Of a stretch of 24,831 nucleotides of DNA, positions 11,210-20,089 are shown in pieces. The stretch's first letter is position 1. Each line of letters starts with the position of its first letter. This DNA is from Chara braunii (taxonomy: Eukaryota; Streptophyta; Charophyceae; Charales; Characeae), in assembly GCA_003427395.1 (NCBI GenBank), contig BFEA01000043.1, forward strand, positions 3,075,704-3,100,534. Direction: 5' to 3'. A program made the position numbers and the translations under genes. A model generated the notes under the pieces. That model saw only the letters and a program-made list of their open reading frames with translations, did no database searches and was not told the origin of the DNA.

Positions 11210-11590
11210 CAGACGCCATGCCACAACAAAAAAACTTTCAGCGGCGCTTCGCCGTGCCGTACCACCAAAAAAAGACGCCGGCGCTTCGCTGTGCCGTACC
11301 ACCGTAAAAAAACGGTGGCGCTTCCTCGTGCCGTACCACCACAAAAAAACGGCGGCGCTCCGCCCCGCTGTACTACCGTACAAAAAAAACGGTCGCGCTT
11401 CGCCGTGCCGTACCACCACAAAAAGACGGCGGCGCTCCGTCGCGTTGTACTACTGTAAAAAAAACGGCAGCGCTTTCCCGTGTCGTACCACCGTAAAAAA
11501 AAACGGCAGCGCTTCGCCGTATTGTACCACCACAAAAAGACGGCGGCGCTCCGCCGCGCTGTACTACCGTGCCGTGAAAACGGCAGCGTC
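11210..11590. repeat. 37-40-bp minisatellite with A-rich loop and GC-rich arms
   Basis: Units start at about 11247, 11284, 11321, 11358, 11398, 11435, 11473, 11512 and 11549, with a degenerate one before. Each reads GC-rich arm (gccgtaccacc), A-run of 5-9, GC-rich arm (acggcggcg). The A-run sits as the loop between complementary arms; the best case is CCACCGT/ACGGTGG at 11299-11305/11312-11318. Two unit types alternate (cttcgccgtgcc... and ctccgccgcgctg...), giving a roughly 75-bp higher-order unit. The Arg/Lys/Ala-rich open frames crossing this block in several frames on both strands are repeat translations, not genes. Confidence 0.9.
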
Positions 11591-11640
11591 ACTCTTCAAA
11601 ACAAAGTATCGCCGACGTGCCGTGAAAACGGCAGCGTCAC
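11569..11640. repeat. Duplicated TGCCGT-GAAA-ACGGCA hairpin
   Basis: A 24-base sequence occurs identically at 11569-11592 and 11617-11640, period 48. Each copy contains a perfect 6-bp stem closed by a GAAA tetraloop (11570-11585, 11618-11633). GAAA belongs to the GNRA class, known to be very stable in RNA. Confidence 0.9.
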
Positions 11641-11685
11641 CCCTCAGAATAAAGGTGTCTCGTCGACCCCGCGGTATTTCGGTTG

Positions 11686-12885
11686 CATAACCCCACAAAA
11701 ATGGGTTATGGTTGCCGAAAATATCGGTCGGCACACCTCCATCACTTGTTGTGCTCCCCGTCGCTCCGCTGCCGCTCCTCACCACGCTGCCGCAGAGTCC
11801 CCCTTGAAACCAGTCTGCCAAGGGGTGGAGCAGAGTGTTCCAGCCAAGGCTATGGTTGTCTCCTCCTTTGTCGCGCTCCTCCGCATTCCTCCAACTCCGC
11901 CAACAGCACTCCTGCCTCCTCTCCAGCACTCCAGCGATGAGGCAAGTGTGTTGTCGCACACTGGCAGCTAAAGGCAAGTGTGAGGCAGCTGGGGGACAGT
12001 TGCCTCTTTTGTAGTGGCTGAGGAGGGCAGCAGCAGCCTCATCTTCCCCCAGGCAAAATTCGTCACTTGCTTGGGGCCATTGATCTGAGCCAGATCAACG
12101 AACTGAGGCTGTCTCACCTCAGCCACACACTTAGGGTGGCAGTTGTACTCAACTGCCCCCCTCTTTTTCTCCCTTTTTCCTGCACTCAGCCCTACACTGA
12201 GTGCAGGTTCAGCGGGAAAATGGTTGTTTCCAGCCAAGTTCCCCTCACTAACCCTCCGGTTCACAGCCTCTGGCCTGAGTCACATTCAGGCCAGTTTGGC
12301 CTGTATCTGATCATAGCCGCGGCCACATTCGTGGCCGTGGCTTTTTTTTCTTTTTCTTTTTCTTTTTCTTTTTAATTCAGCTATCTTCAGATTTTCACGA
12401 GATAGCTGAATTTATGGCTTTTGCAAATCTGTTTTTCTTTTGTTTTTCTGATAAGGGGTTGGAGAGATACAACCCCTTTCAGTTTGATGTATCTGGACTC
12501 TTTTCCTAGGGCAGATACATCGAGGAAAAGACTGTACTTAGCCTTTTTCTTTATGACCCTTCAAATTTCAGGCTCACTTCAAAAACGGGAGTCTGATAGT
12601 TACCTCTGGCAGCTTCTGTCAGAGATAGCACCACGTGAGGACAAGTGTCCTCACACAAAATAAAGAAAAAAAAAAGAAAAAAAAAGAAAAGAAAAAAAAA
12701 TAAATAAAGAAAACTTTAACCCCCTCAACTGCAATGCTCCTGGCCGTGATTTGAGCCAGGAGCATACAGTTGTTGTCAACTGCCTGTCCCTTCCCTCTGC
12801 TGCCCTCCCCTGAAAACGGGGAGTACAGTTGTCAGGTTGGGAGGAGTAGGGAAAGAACTCGTGAAGATTCACGAGTTCAAATCCC
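11686..12885. repeat. Hairpin-dense block, left of the gap
   Basis: Successive inverted repeats of unrelated sequence. Arms: 11686-11693/11703-11710 (8 bp); 11713-11718/11728-11733 (6); 11945-11950/11957-11962 (6); 11982-11991/11997-12006 (10, one G-T); 12047-12056/12067-12076 (10, one G-T); 12080-12087/12091-12098 (8); 12103-12108/12117-12122 (6); 12138-12145/12150-12157 (8); 12179-12189/12197-12207 (11); 12221-12226/12231-12236 (6, one G-T); 12270-12278/12286-12294 (9); 12315-12326/12331-12342 (12, one G-T); 12374-12386/12400-12412 (13); 12453-12461/12470-12478 (9); 12486-12495/12512-12521 (10); 12604-12612/12616-12624 (9, one G-T); 12635-12643/12646-12654 (9); 12734-12744/12755-12765 (11); 12805-12810/12818-12823 (6); 12855-12865/12868-12878 (11). 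Pyrimidine- or A-rich linkers separate some of them. No coding or known RNA family was recognised. Confidence 0.9.
12342..12373. repeat. (TTTTTC)n tract
   Basis: T-rich run with a C about every sixth base, immediately after the 12-bp hairpin. A mirror-like A-rich tract with G interruptions lies at about 12660-12710. Confidence 0.9.
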
Positions 12886-12897
12886 GACAGGCTCAGA

Positions 12898-13467
12898 NNN
12901 NNNNNNNNNNNNNNNNNNNNNNNNNNNNNNNNNNNNNNNNNNNNNNNNNNNNNNNNNNNNNNNNNNNNNNNNNNNNNNNNNNNNNNNNNNNNNNNNNNNN
13001 NNNNNNNNNNNNNNNNNNNNNNNNNNNNNNNNNNNNNNNNNNNNNNNNNNNNNNNNNNNNNNNNNNNNNNNNNNNNNNNNNNNNNNNNNNNNNNNNNNNN
13101 NNNNNNNNNNNNNNNNNNNNNNNNNNNNNNNNNNNNNNNNNNNNNNNNNNNNNNNNNNNNNNNNNNNNNNNNNNNNNNNNNNNNNNNNNNNNNNNNNNNN
13201 NNNNNNNNNNNNNNNNNNNNNNNNNNNNNNNNNNNNNNNNNNNNNNNNNNNNNNNNNNNNNNNNNNNNNNNNNNNNNNNNNNNNNNNNNNNNNNNNNNNN
13301 NNNNNNNNNNNNNNNNNNNNNNNNNNNNNNNNNNNNNNNNNNNNNNNNNNNNNNNNNNNNNNNNNNNNNNNNNNNNNNNNNNNNNNNNNNNNNNNNNNNN
13401 NNNNNNNNNNNNNNNNNNNNNNNNNNNNNNNNNNNNNNNNNNNNNNNNNNNNNNNNNNNNNNNNNNN
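12898..13467. other. Assembly gap (N run)
   Basis: 570 undetermined bases. Apparent open frames across it are artefacts. Hairpin-rich sequence and a T-run abut its edges, which may explain the assembly failure. Confidence 1.
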
Positions 13468-14583
13468 TTTTTTTTTTTCGTTGGCTTTGCCAACGGTCAC
13501 GCCCCATCGTGGCCTGCTATGGCACATCGAGGAACAAACCCGGGTTCAAATCCCTACCGGGATTTTGGACCATTTCTCGATTTATGGTATCATTCTTGCG
13601 CAGGGGGCATGCTGCAGCCACGCGGCCGTTCCTGACCGTGAGATTTGATGATCTCGCGGCCGAGAATGGTCGCGCTTCATGCTGGTGCAGTGGGCAGCTC
13701 CAAAAGGAAAGGAGCTAGAACAGCAACCCTTCCACTTGAAGGGTTGCGCCCAACAGGTCGCATGCAGTCTGTGGCTCAACAGACTTCGCCTGCCTGAGGC
13801 ATTAGGCCCTGCCGCCGCATTCCCATAGATGGCAGCCCGTCCATGGCTAGGCCTCACCACCGGCCTGTCGGCCCCCTGACTCGAAAAACCCGCGGGTCCG
13901 CGAAATAGAAAAAAAAACTTTATATTCCTCCCGCGTCAAGGCCCCGTACTCGACGCGCCGTTCTTTTCATCCTACCTAGGCCCTGAATCGAGCAGCTTAG
14001 CAGTCGCACGTCGGTCTTTTAGGTAGAATAATCTAGTTTCGGTCTTTCCACGACCATGTGCCCCTGCGGCCCTGTCGGGAACTACAGACGACAGGTTGTA
14101 CTGCCAACTCCTGCTGTTTCATTCGGAGTCAGGTTCTAAAAAAGTTTAAGACTCTCAATCACAGGGTTGGTCTGAATAAACTTTCTGGCAAACGTCAGTC
14201 TTATCAAGTTCTTCAATTCAACAAAAGAGTCGAACAACGTCCGGCGTTCAAAACCCCCGACAAATACCCTTGTCTGGGTATTTGCCCCGACAACGGGACT
14301 TGGGGGTTCATCCCTGCGCAAGAAGACAACGGTGTGGCAAGTGTGAACGAGTTTGCCATTGCATCCAATCTCCACCCGCTCATGGAGAGCAGAGGAGCAC
14401 AATAGTGGAGGTTGAATGAAGACGAGGAAAACGACGATCATGCAGGGATGAACACCATGATGTGAAATGCAGTCACCATGACTATCTTGTAGGTTGCGAC
14501 CTTCCTGCCTACAATTGATGACGACTTGCAGCAGTGCTTGCTACTTTAGCAGGATGTGTTTGTCATAGCGTGACAAACATGTG
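13468..14583. repeat. Hairpin-dense block, right of the gap
   Basis: The same pattern resumes. Arms: 13479-13485/13489-13495 (7 bp, loop TTT); 13636-13644/13651-13659 (9, one G-T); 13696-13701/13711-13716 (6); 13723-13732/13738-13747 (10); 13766-13772/13779-13785 (7); 13849-13853/13862-13866 (5); 14071-14077/14089-14095 (7); 14261-14269/14276-14284 (9), enclosed by 14252-14258/14302-14308 (7); 14335-14340/14353-14358 (6); 14366-14375/14405-14414 (10, one G-T); 14471-14475/14479-14483 (5); 14487-14493/14508-14514 (7); 14539-14543/14547-14551 (5); 14557-14565/14571-14579 (9). Open frames here are short and unrecognised. Confidence 0.85.
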
Positions 14584-14585
14584 GT

Positions 14586-15215
14586 TAAAGATGACAAACA
14601 TGGAGAGGGTCATGAATGACAGAAGGAGGATTTGGGTGTTGGAGCAGAGTCGGGGGGGGTGGCAGGACCTGCAGCGTGTGGGGCACCGTCATGACAAGGT
14701 GTGCGCGAGATTTTGTCGGCTTCCACGTTCATTATTCCATAACGTGCTTTAACAGATTGGTCCTCATATACAGCGCGTGACAACGAACTGGAGGTAGTCT
14801 CTGCAGACGGAGCATAAATTTACATGTGCCCTCATCGTGTGGGTGACTGGTGTATAGTACAGGCAGTTCGGTCACGGGTTGGGGATAAATCCTATGAGCG
14901 TGTTGCGAAGCAACAAAGAGAAGTCAAAAGTATTGTTAGGGAGTACCATCATGTCATCTCCTTTTCTCAGCGACGACGTTTGGATGGTTGTTTGAACACT
15001 TCGAACGCAAAGGAGTTCGTGAATGTGTAGGTGTTATTGATTGCACCCATTTGTACATTGAAAACCCCAGGAATCAGCGTCCGAAGTGCTACTACAATCG
15101 CACGAGACAGTTCTCAATTGTTGCACAAGTTGTATGCGACCATGAGTGGAGGATTTTTTATGTTTACGTTGGTAACCCATAATTTGTCCATGACTGTCCT
15201 GTCGAGATAGATAAA
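14586..15215 (+). pseudogene. PIF/Harbinger transposase fragment (HARBI1-like), decayed
   Basis: A DDE-superfamily nuclease of the PIF/Harbinger class; intact members cut and paste their own element, usually with 3-bp target duplications. The N-terminal part has the family-like RRRIWVLEQSRGGWQDLQR stretch (about 14619-14680) and a GPHIQR-like segment near 14758. The catalytic core reads FEHFERKGVRECVGVIDCTH, with the first catalytic Asp in IDCTH (about 15038-15052). Then come YYNRTRQFSIVAQVVCDH (15091-15144) and the second Asp region, VHDC (15186-15197). Reading needs all three + frames in turn. There are in-frame stops, including TAA at 15180 between the conserved NP and VHDC. The C-terminal third, with the catalytic Glu, is missing where (GATA)n begins. 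It cannot encode an active enzyme. Terminal inverted repeats were not found. Confidence 0.85.
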
Positions 15216-15300
15216 TAGATAGATAGATAGATAGACAAATAGATAGACAGATAGATAGATAGATAGATAGATAAATAAATAAATAGATAAATAAATATAT
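15208..15300. repeat. (GATA)n microsatellite
   Basis: GATA tetranucleotide run with gaca and aata interruptions. It directly truncates the transposase fragment. Confidence 0.95.
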
Positions 15301-15449
15301 ATAGAGAGAAAGAGGAAGAGGAAAAAAAAAGAAATCTTAATTGAAACTTGGTCCGACGGTGATTTGTCTACCACATGGAGCGTATTGTCTGTTTTTCCCT
15401 CTCGATCATTTGTCCACCTCATGGAGCGTGTTATCTGTTTTTTTTTTTT

Positions 15450-15479
15450 TCTCTCTCTCTGTCTCTGTCTCTCTCTCTG

Positions 15480-15558
<79 letters not shown>
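15450..15558. repeat. (CT)n microsatellite
   Basis: T-run, then CT with a few GT steps, then about 70 bases of pure CT, ending in an alternating GC stretch (gcgcgcg). Confidence 0.97.
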
Positions 15559-15560
<2 letters not shown>

Positions 15561-15704
15561 CGCGCGCGTGCCCGCGCTCTTAAGTTGTCACACGTGCTGA
15601 GCATATAAAGCGTGTATGCGTACATGCATTGTAATGGGTCCTACCATTGCATCCATGAAACCTTTAAAGGAGCCTGAAAAAAACCTTGAAAAAAAAAAAT
15701 TAAC

Positions 15705-15983
15705 ATCAAAACCTAGGCTACCAGTCGGGCTGCCCGGGTCACCCTATTTTCCCGGACGGGCCGTGCAAGGACCGTGGAAGGTCCTATTTAAAAAAATTAA
15801 TAATAATTAAAAAAAAAAAAACGATGTTATGCAAAAACATAAATTGAACAATGTTTGCCTCAGGGTCACATCGAAATTGTTTACCCAATTTAAAATAAAA
15901 AAGAAAGTTAAAATTTGATTTTATTTTATTTTTACCCGGACGAGCAAGTGGCCCCGGCCCACTCTGGTAGCCTAGATCAAAAC
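15705..15983. mobile_element. hAT-type MITE with intact 8-bp target site duplication
   Basis: Perfect 12-bp terminal inverted repeats, CTAGGCTACCAG at 15713-15724 and its complement at 15964-15975, bound a 263-base element. Both ends are flanked directly by ATCAAAAC (15705-15712 and 15976-15983), a perfect 8-bp target duplication. Eight-base duplications are characteristic of hAT transposons, and TIRs starting with a YAGG-like sequence fit that group. The centre is very AT-rich and non-coding, so movement would need a transposase from elsewhere. GC-rich subterminal segments (cccggacgggcc on the left, gagcaagtggcccc on the right) are only loosely complementary. Confidence 0.8.
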
Positions 15984-16073
15984 CCAATAAAATTAACATT
16001 AAAAACAAAATACTGAAAACCAGTAAATGAGAGTCGGGATATGTTCGTGGGGTTAATATTCCTATGAACTGTC

Positions 16074-16095
16074 TTTTTTTTTTTTTTTTTTTTTG
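16074..16095. repeat. Poly(T) tract
   Basis: About 20 uninterrupted T residues. Confidence 0.95.
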
Positions 16096-16344
16096 ATATT
16101 TTTACATGTTTATTTATTTATTTACATATTGTTTGATTAATTGTCCGAGAATGTCTCGTTTATACGTTCAAGGTGAGAGCAGCGTGGGCGTGTTTGGCAG
16201 AGAACCTACTTTATTGCGGGATAACACTTCTATTGCATCGTACTTATTGGTAGATTATGGGTTTCCTTTGCTCGACTAGCTGACTCCCCATAGTAAGTGC
16301 AAAGAACGAACGGTCACCCAAGTGACGTGTGATTGCTTAATTGA

Positions 16345-16360
16345 TTGACCAATTAATTGG

Positions 16361-16405
<45 letters not shown>

Positions 16406-16428
16406 CGGTTGAGTCATTGATTGGTTGG

Positions 16429-16463
<35 letters not shown>

Positions 16464-16660
16464 AATGGCTGGTTTGTCGGTTGAGTGATTGATTGATTGA
16501 TTGGTTGATTGGTTGATTGGTTGATTGGTTGATTGATTGATTGGTTGATTGATTGATTGATTGATTGATTGACTAATGGATCGCTAGATTGATTCATTGA
16601 TTGGTCAATTGAGTAATTGATTGACTGATTCATTGATTCATTGATTGATTGAATGATTGG
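16345..16660. repeat. (GATT)n tetranucleotide array
   Basis: About 310 bases of GATT with GGTT and other single-base variants. The Asn/Gln/Ser/Ile-rich minus-strand open frame through it is a repeat translation. Confidence 0.95.
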
Positions 16661-17054
16661 GTGGGGGTCGACCCTTTCCCGAAGGCCACAAGTCATCCAT
16701 CAATAAACCAAACAATTCACCAATTACCCAACCAATGAACCAATCCGTCGAATAACAACCATTTTTTATTTTTTTTTTCAATTGTTTTTTATTGTTCGAT
16801 AGATTGATCGGCTAACACATACAAAAGGTGAACGATGGAGATGATACATCCATAAGAAATTTGTGGAAAGAAAACAAATAAACATCGCAGATAAGTAAAA
16901 AAAAAAAAAAAAATCAGAAAACCAGGTATCCAAAATAGACACACGCATTTTTGCAGACGCGTTTGAGTGTTCTCATAACGTTTCCATCAATTTGAAATAA
17001 TGACGTCCGAGGAACATCATCGCAGCCCCCAAAGCAACATCCAAGTGCAACATC

Positions 17055-17055
<1 letters not shown>
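16661..17055. other. No recognisable gene
   Basis: AT-rich sequence with T- and A-runs near 16766-16778 and 16897-16911. Nothing recognised. Confidence 0.6.
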
Positions 17056-17147
<92 letters not shown>

Positions 17148-17158
17148 TCTCTCTCTCC
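17056..17158. repeat. (CT)n microsatellite
   Basis: About 100 bases of CT dinucleotide with one ccc interruption near the right end. Confidence 0.97.
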
Positions 17159-18438
17159 CACATCCGGTAGTCTGGTGTTTTGCAGAGAAACACTTGTGCA
17201 TCCACGCGCAACCATAGCTTTCGCAGCACTGTCGACATGCGTCCACACATCCCTGGCTCCTCAACCGTCGAATTACCACTTGCGAACATAGAGGTCGTCC
17301 TCCGGTCCCTAAGCCTGAACATGACTGTGCAGATATTTCCTTCCCTCCAACAGAGTGTCAAACTGGCATTGGTAGAAGGTTGAGTGGTTCATACACTCTA
17401 CAAAAATCTCCGACCATGGTAGAGACGAGATACCTGATAAAGTCACTGATGACATCACTGTAGTTACCATCCCATCTGTCTGGTACGATGGGGTGGTATT
17501 TCATGGTGAAAAGAAGGACGTGAGCGAGGTGACCACCAACATTTACCCCATCCCTGCGATTATGTCCATGGCATGCACATCGTAGTACCGGACTGTGTAG
17601 CCCACCACCTCCTCGCAGAACACATGTCACAATTATGCTCTCTGCCTCAAAGTTCGCGCAGATGTGTGGCATCCACATGGCGGCTGAACACTGTCTCTGA
17701 TACGACGACGTCACTAGTCATCGCTCCCTCTCCATTGGTTGCACTTTGTTGTCACCGTCGAGTTCGAATGCGTGGTCGCATGTACCACACTATGGGCAAC
17801 TTGCATCGCCCTCTCCACCCTCTTGTGATGTATGCCTGCGCGGCCGCGCTTGTGATCACAACTCCCTTTTTGTCACTCACTCATTCTCTCTCTCTCTCTC
17901 TCATCATCCCCACCACCCAACGCAAACATCACCTCCCTTTCTGCAACACTCCAACCGGATATGTCCAGATTCCACATGTTAGCAACGTCGTGGCGAAATG
18001 GAAATAGAGAATGGCGGTGTTGTGGCGAAATGTGGACTCCGATTGTGAAATTTCACTTGCGGTGGAATGGTGTTCCCTTCCTCTGTATAACTTTTTTAAT
18101 GAAAAAACAAGGGGTGTAACTGACAGGGAAGGCAAGCATGCGGTGGTGATCATATACGCGAGATTGCACGTTAAGTGATCGAACGAAAGAAAAAAATTGC
18201 AAAAAAAAAAACAAAAAATTAAAAATTAAAATTGTCGGAGTTAAAGCGACGGGGAAAGATTATATATGCTAAGAAGAAGTGACCTCTTATGCGGGATGTC
18301 GACCACGTACTTCGGCCACTGTTACCTTACAAGGAACAATATGGCAAAAACTCCAAACCAAACTGGAGAAGAAAAAAGTTGGCTCCCAATATGCACACAA
18401 GTGGTGGACATACCGCTCGTCCCGGTTTCAGACCGTGC
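17159..18438. other. Unrecognised region with minus-strand open frames
   Basis: On the minus strand, an open frame at 17714-17358 (118 codons) is followed in another frame by one at 17361-17053 that runs into the microsatellite. The pair could be a frameshifted fragment of an unknown gene. I recognise no motif and would not call it. Two perfect 12-bp palindromes sit end to end at 17838-17861. A-rich sequence occurs at 18188-18235. Confidence 0.4.
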
Positions 18439-18478
18439 GCGTGTGTGTGTGTGAGTGTGTGGGTGTTTGTGTGTGTTT

Positions 18479-18540
<62 letters not shown>

Positions 18541-18545
18541 GTGTT
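18439..18545. repeat. (GT)n microsatellite
   Basis: About 100 bases of GT with a few tt and ga steps and a pure central stretch. Confidence 0.97.
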
Positions 18546-19316
18546 GCTATCGCCGATCGAGCATTAGGACATGTCTGCTTGTCGGCACGTGCCTTTCGGT
18601 CGATTGTCCGCGCTCTCGTGCTTGAAGGACAAGAGTCCGGAGTAGGGGGCGACGCCCCTTGGCCACACTGCGGAGTAGGAAAGGCTTGGGCATCCGACCC
18701 ATCGCATGACATGCTCACTGGGTGCTCGAACATCACTAGAGAAGAAAATGGATCCGCTGTAGATCTGAAGCCGCACGAGGGAGCATTGTCGAGAGGCACG
18801 TACAGAGCTGCATGTGACGGTCCCCTTCCCCTTCCCTCATCATCGAACCACGATCGTTCGAAGTAACCACCCCCTCTATAGTCCCTGCAGTCGTTGCATT
18901 GTTGATAAAATGATGGCTGGCCAGACATGGTTGCAAACTTCCCCGTCGAGTGCTTGAACCCTTGTGCCAGACTGACAACTGTAGACAACACCAACAACGG
19001 AGGAAGAGGAATGTAGCTCACAGGAGGCAGACGCCCATGGTTTGCGGAATTATTGTTTCAAAATGGGAATGCCCCGTAACACCCGGGTTACATAGTGGTT
19101 GGGCGTCTACCGTCAATGTCAAAAGGAGAAGATGGCAACCCCATGGTTAGCTGACTCTCGAAGCATCCGCACTTCTCTCTCTCGCCACCTGCCCTCTTGC
19201 GAAGATCGTCTGTGCTCTTGCGTTGCTGCAACCACCGACAACTATTGTTGTCATCCATGGTCTCCATCTCCCGATGCTGCACCCTGTCCTCTCACAGTCG
19301 TATACGTACATGTCTA
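18546..19316. other. No recognisable gene
   Basis: Mixed-composition sequence. The longer open frames owe much of their length to the adjacent (GT)n tract. No domain recognised. Confidence 0.5.
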
Positions 19317-19352
19317 TTTATCGATCTATAAGTTTATCTATCTATTTAGCCC

Positions 19353-19386
<34 letters not shown>

Positions 19387-19525
19387 ATATCTGTCTATAT
19401 ATCTATCTATATTTTTTTTTTATATATCTATTTGTATATCTATTTATCCAACTATCTATCCATCTATCTATCTAAATATTTATCAATATATCTATCTATA
19501 TATTTATTTATATATATATCTATTT
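19317..19525. repeat. (TATC)n microsatellite
   Basis: About 200 bases of ATCT/TATC tetranucleotide with a T-run in the middle and TATA-rich stretches. Confidence 0.95.
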
Positions 19526-19587
19526 CACAAGCGGTTATCGGGTAGCTGAAAATTCAGGAATGAAAATTCTGAAGTAAGAGTTTTGGG

Positions 19588-19966
19588 CAGTCTGAAAATC
19601 CTGAATGGTCTTGAAGTGGTGAAAGGTCCGAAGACCCTGAAAACCACCTGTTTAGGCAGGCTGCATCCTGAAGTGGTGAAGGGTGTCCTGAAGTGGTTAA
19701 GTGAGAGTTTCTGACAGTCTGAAAATCCTGAATGATCTTGAAGTGGTGAAAGGTCCGAAGACCATGAAAACCACCCTTCACCACTTGAGAATGCAACCTG
19801 CCTAAACAAGTGGTTTTCATGGTCTTCGGAGTTTTCACCACTTCAGGACCATTCAAGATTTTCAGACCTGAAAAGTTATGAAGTGGTGAAAGGTCCGAAG
19901 ACCCTGAAAACCACCTGTTTAGGCAGGCTGCAACCCCAAGTGGTGAAGGGTATCATGAAGTGGTGA
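19588..19966. repeat. Fold-back repeat: three direct and one inverted copy
   Basis: A unit rich in GAAGTGGTGAAAGGTCCGAAG occurs directly at 19588-19695, 19714-19775 (partial) and 19867-19966, and inverted at 19776-19866. Copy 1 (19591-19681) and the inverted copy (19776-19866) are both 91 bases and complementary except for about nine positions. Copy 2 (19718-19774) pairs with 19810-19866 over 57 bases with five mismatches and a 35-base loop. A transcript from either strand would form long near-perfect double-stranded RNA. The block lies between two ATCT-type microsatellites. No coding frame was recognised. Confidence 0.9.
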
Positions 19967-19984
19967 TGAAAAATACGACCGTTG

Positions 19985-20080
19985 TTAACCTTCTCTCATC
20001 TATCTTTGTCGTCTATCTATCTATCTATGTTCCCATCCATCCATTTATCTATCTATCTTTCTTTTTGTCTATCAATATAC
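19985..20080. repeat. (ATCT)n microsatellite, imperfect
   Basis: ATCT/ATCC tetranucleotides with frequent substitutions. Confidence 0.85.
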
Positions 20081-20089
20081 ACATCTATA

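Noticed and set aside
10850-11977. Arg/Lys/Ala-rich open frames of 140-202 codons on both strands
   Set aside because: They run through the 37-bp minisatellite in multiple overlapping frames on both strands; the composition follows the repeat unit.
12315-12350. GC-rich hairpin followed by a T-run, like a bacterial intrinsic terminator
   Set aside because: The window is nuclear DNA of a plant-lineage organism, and this hairpin is one of many in the district. A bacterial-type terminator has no meaning here.
12651-13718. Open frames of 200-290 codons across the N run
   Set aside because: Almost entirely undetermined bases, so there is no coding evidence.
16337-16696. 119-codon Asn/Gln/Ser/Ile open frame
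   Set aside because: Produced by the (GATT)n array.
17053-17714. Two consecutive minus-strand frames that might be one frameshifted gene
   Set aside because: No known motif could be found in the translation, and the second frame runs into a microsatellite. Left as unrecognised.
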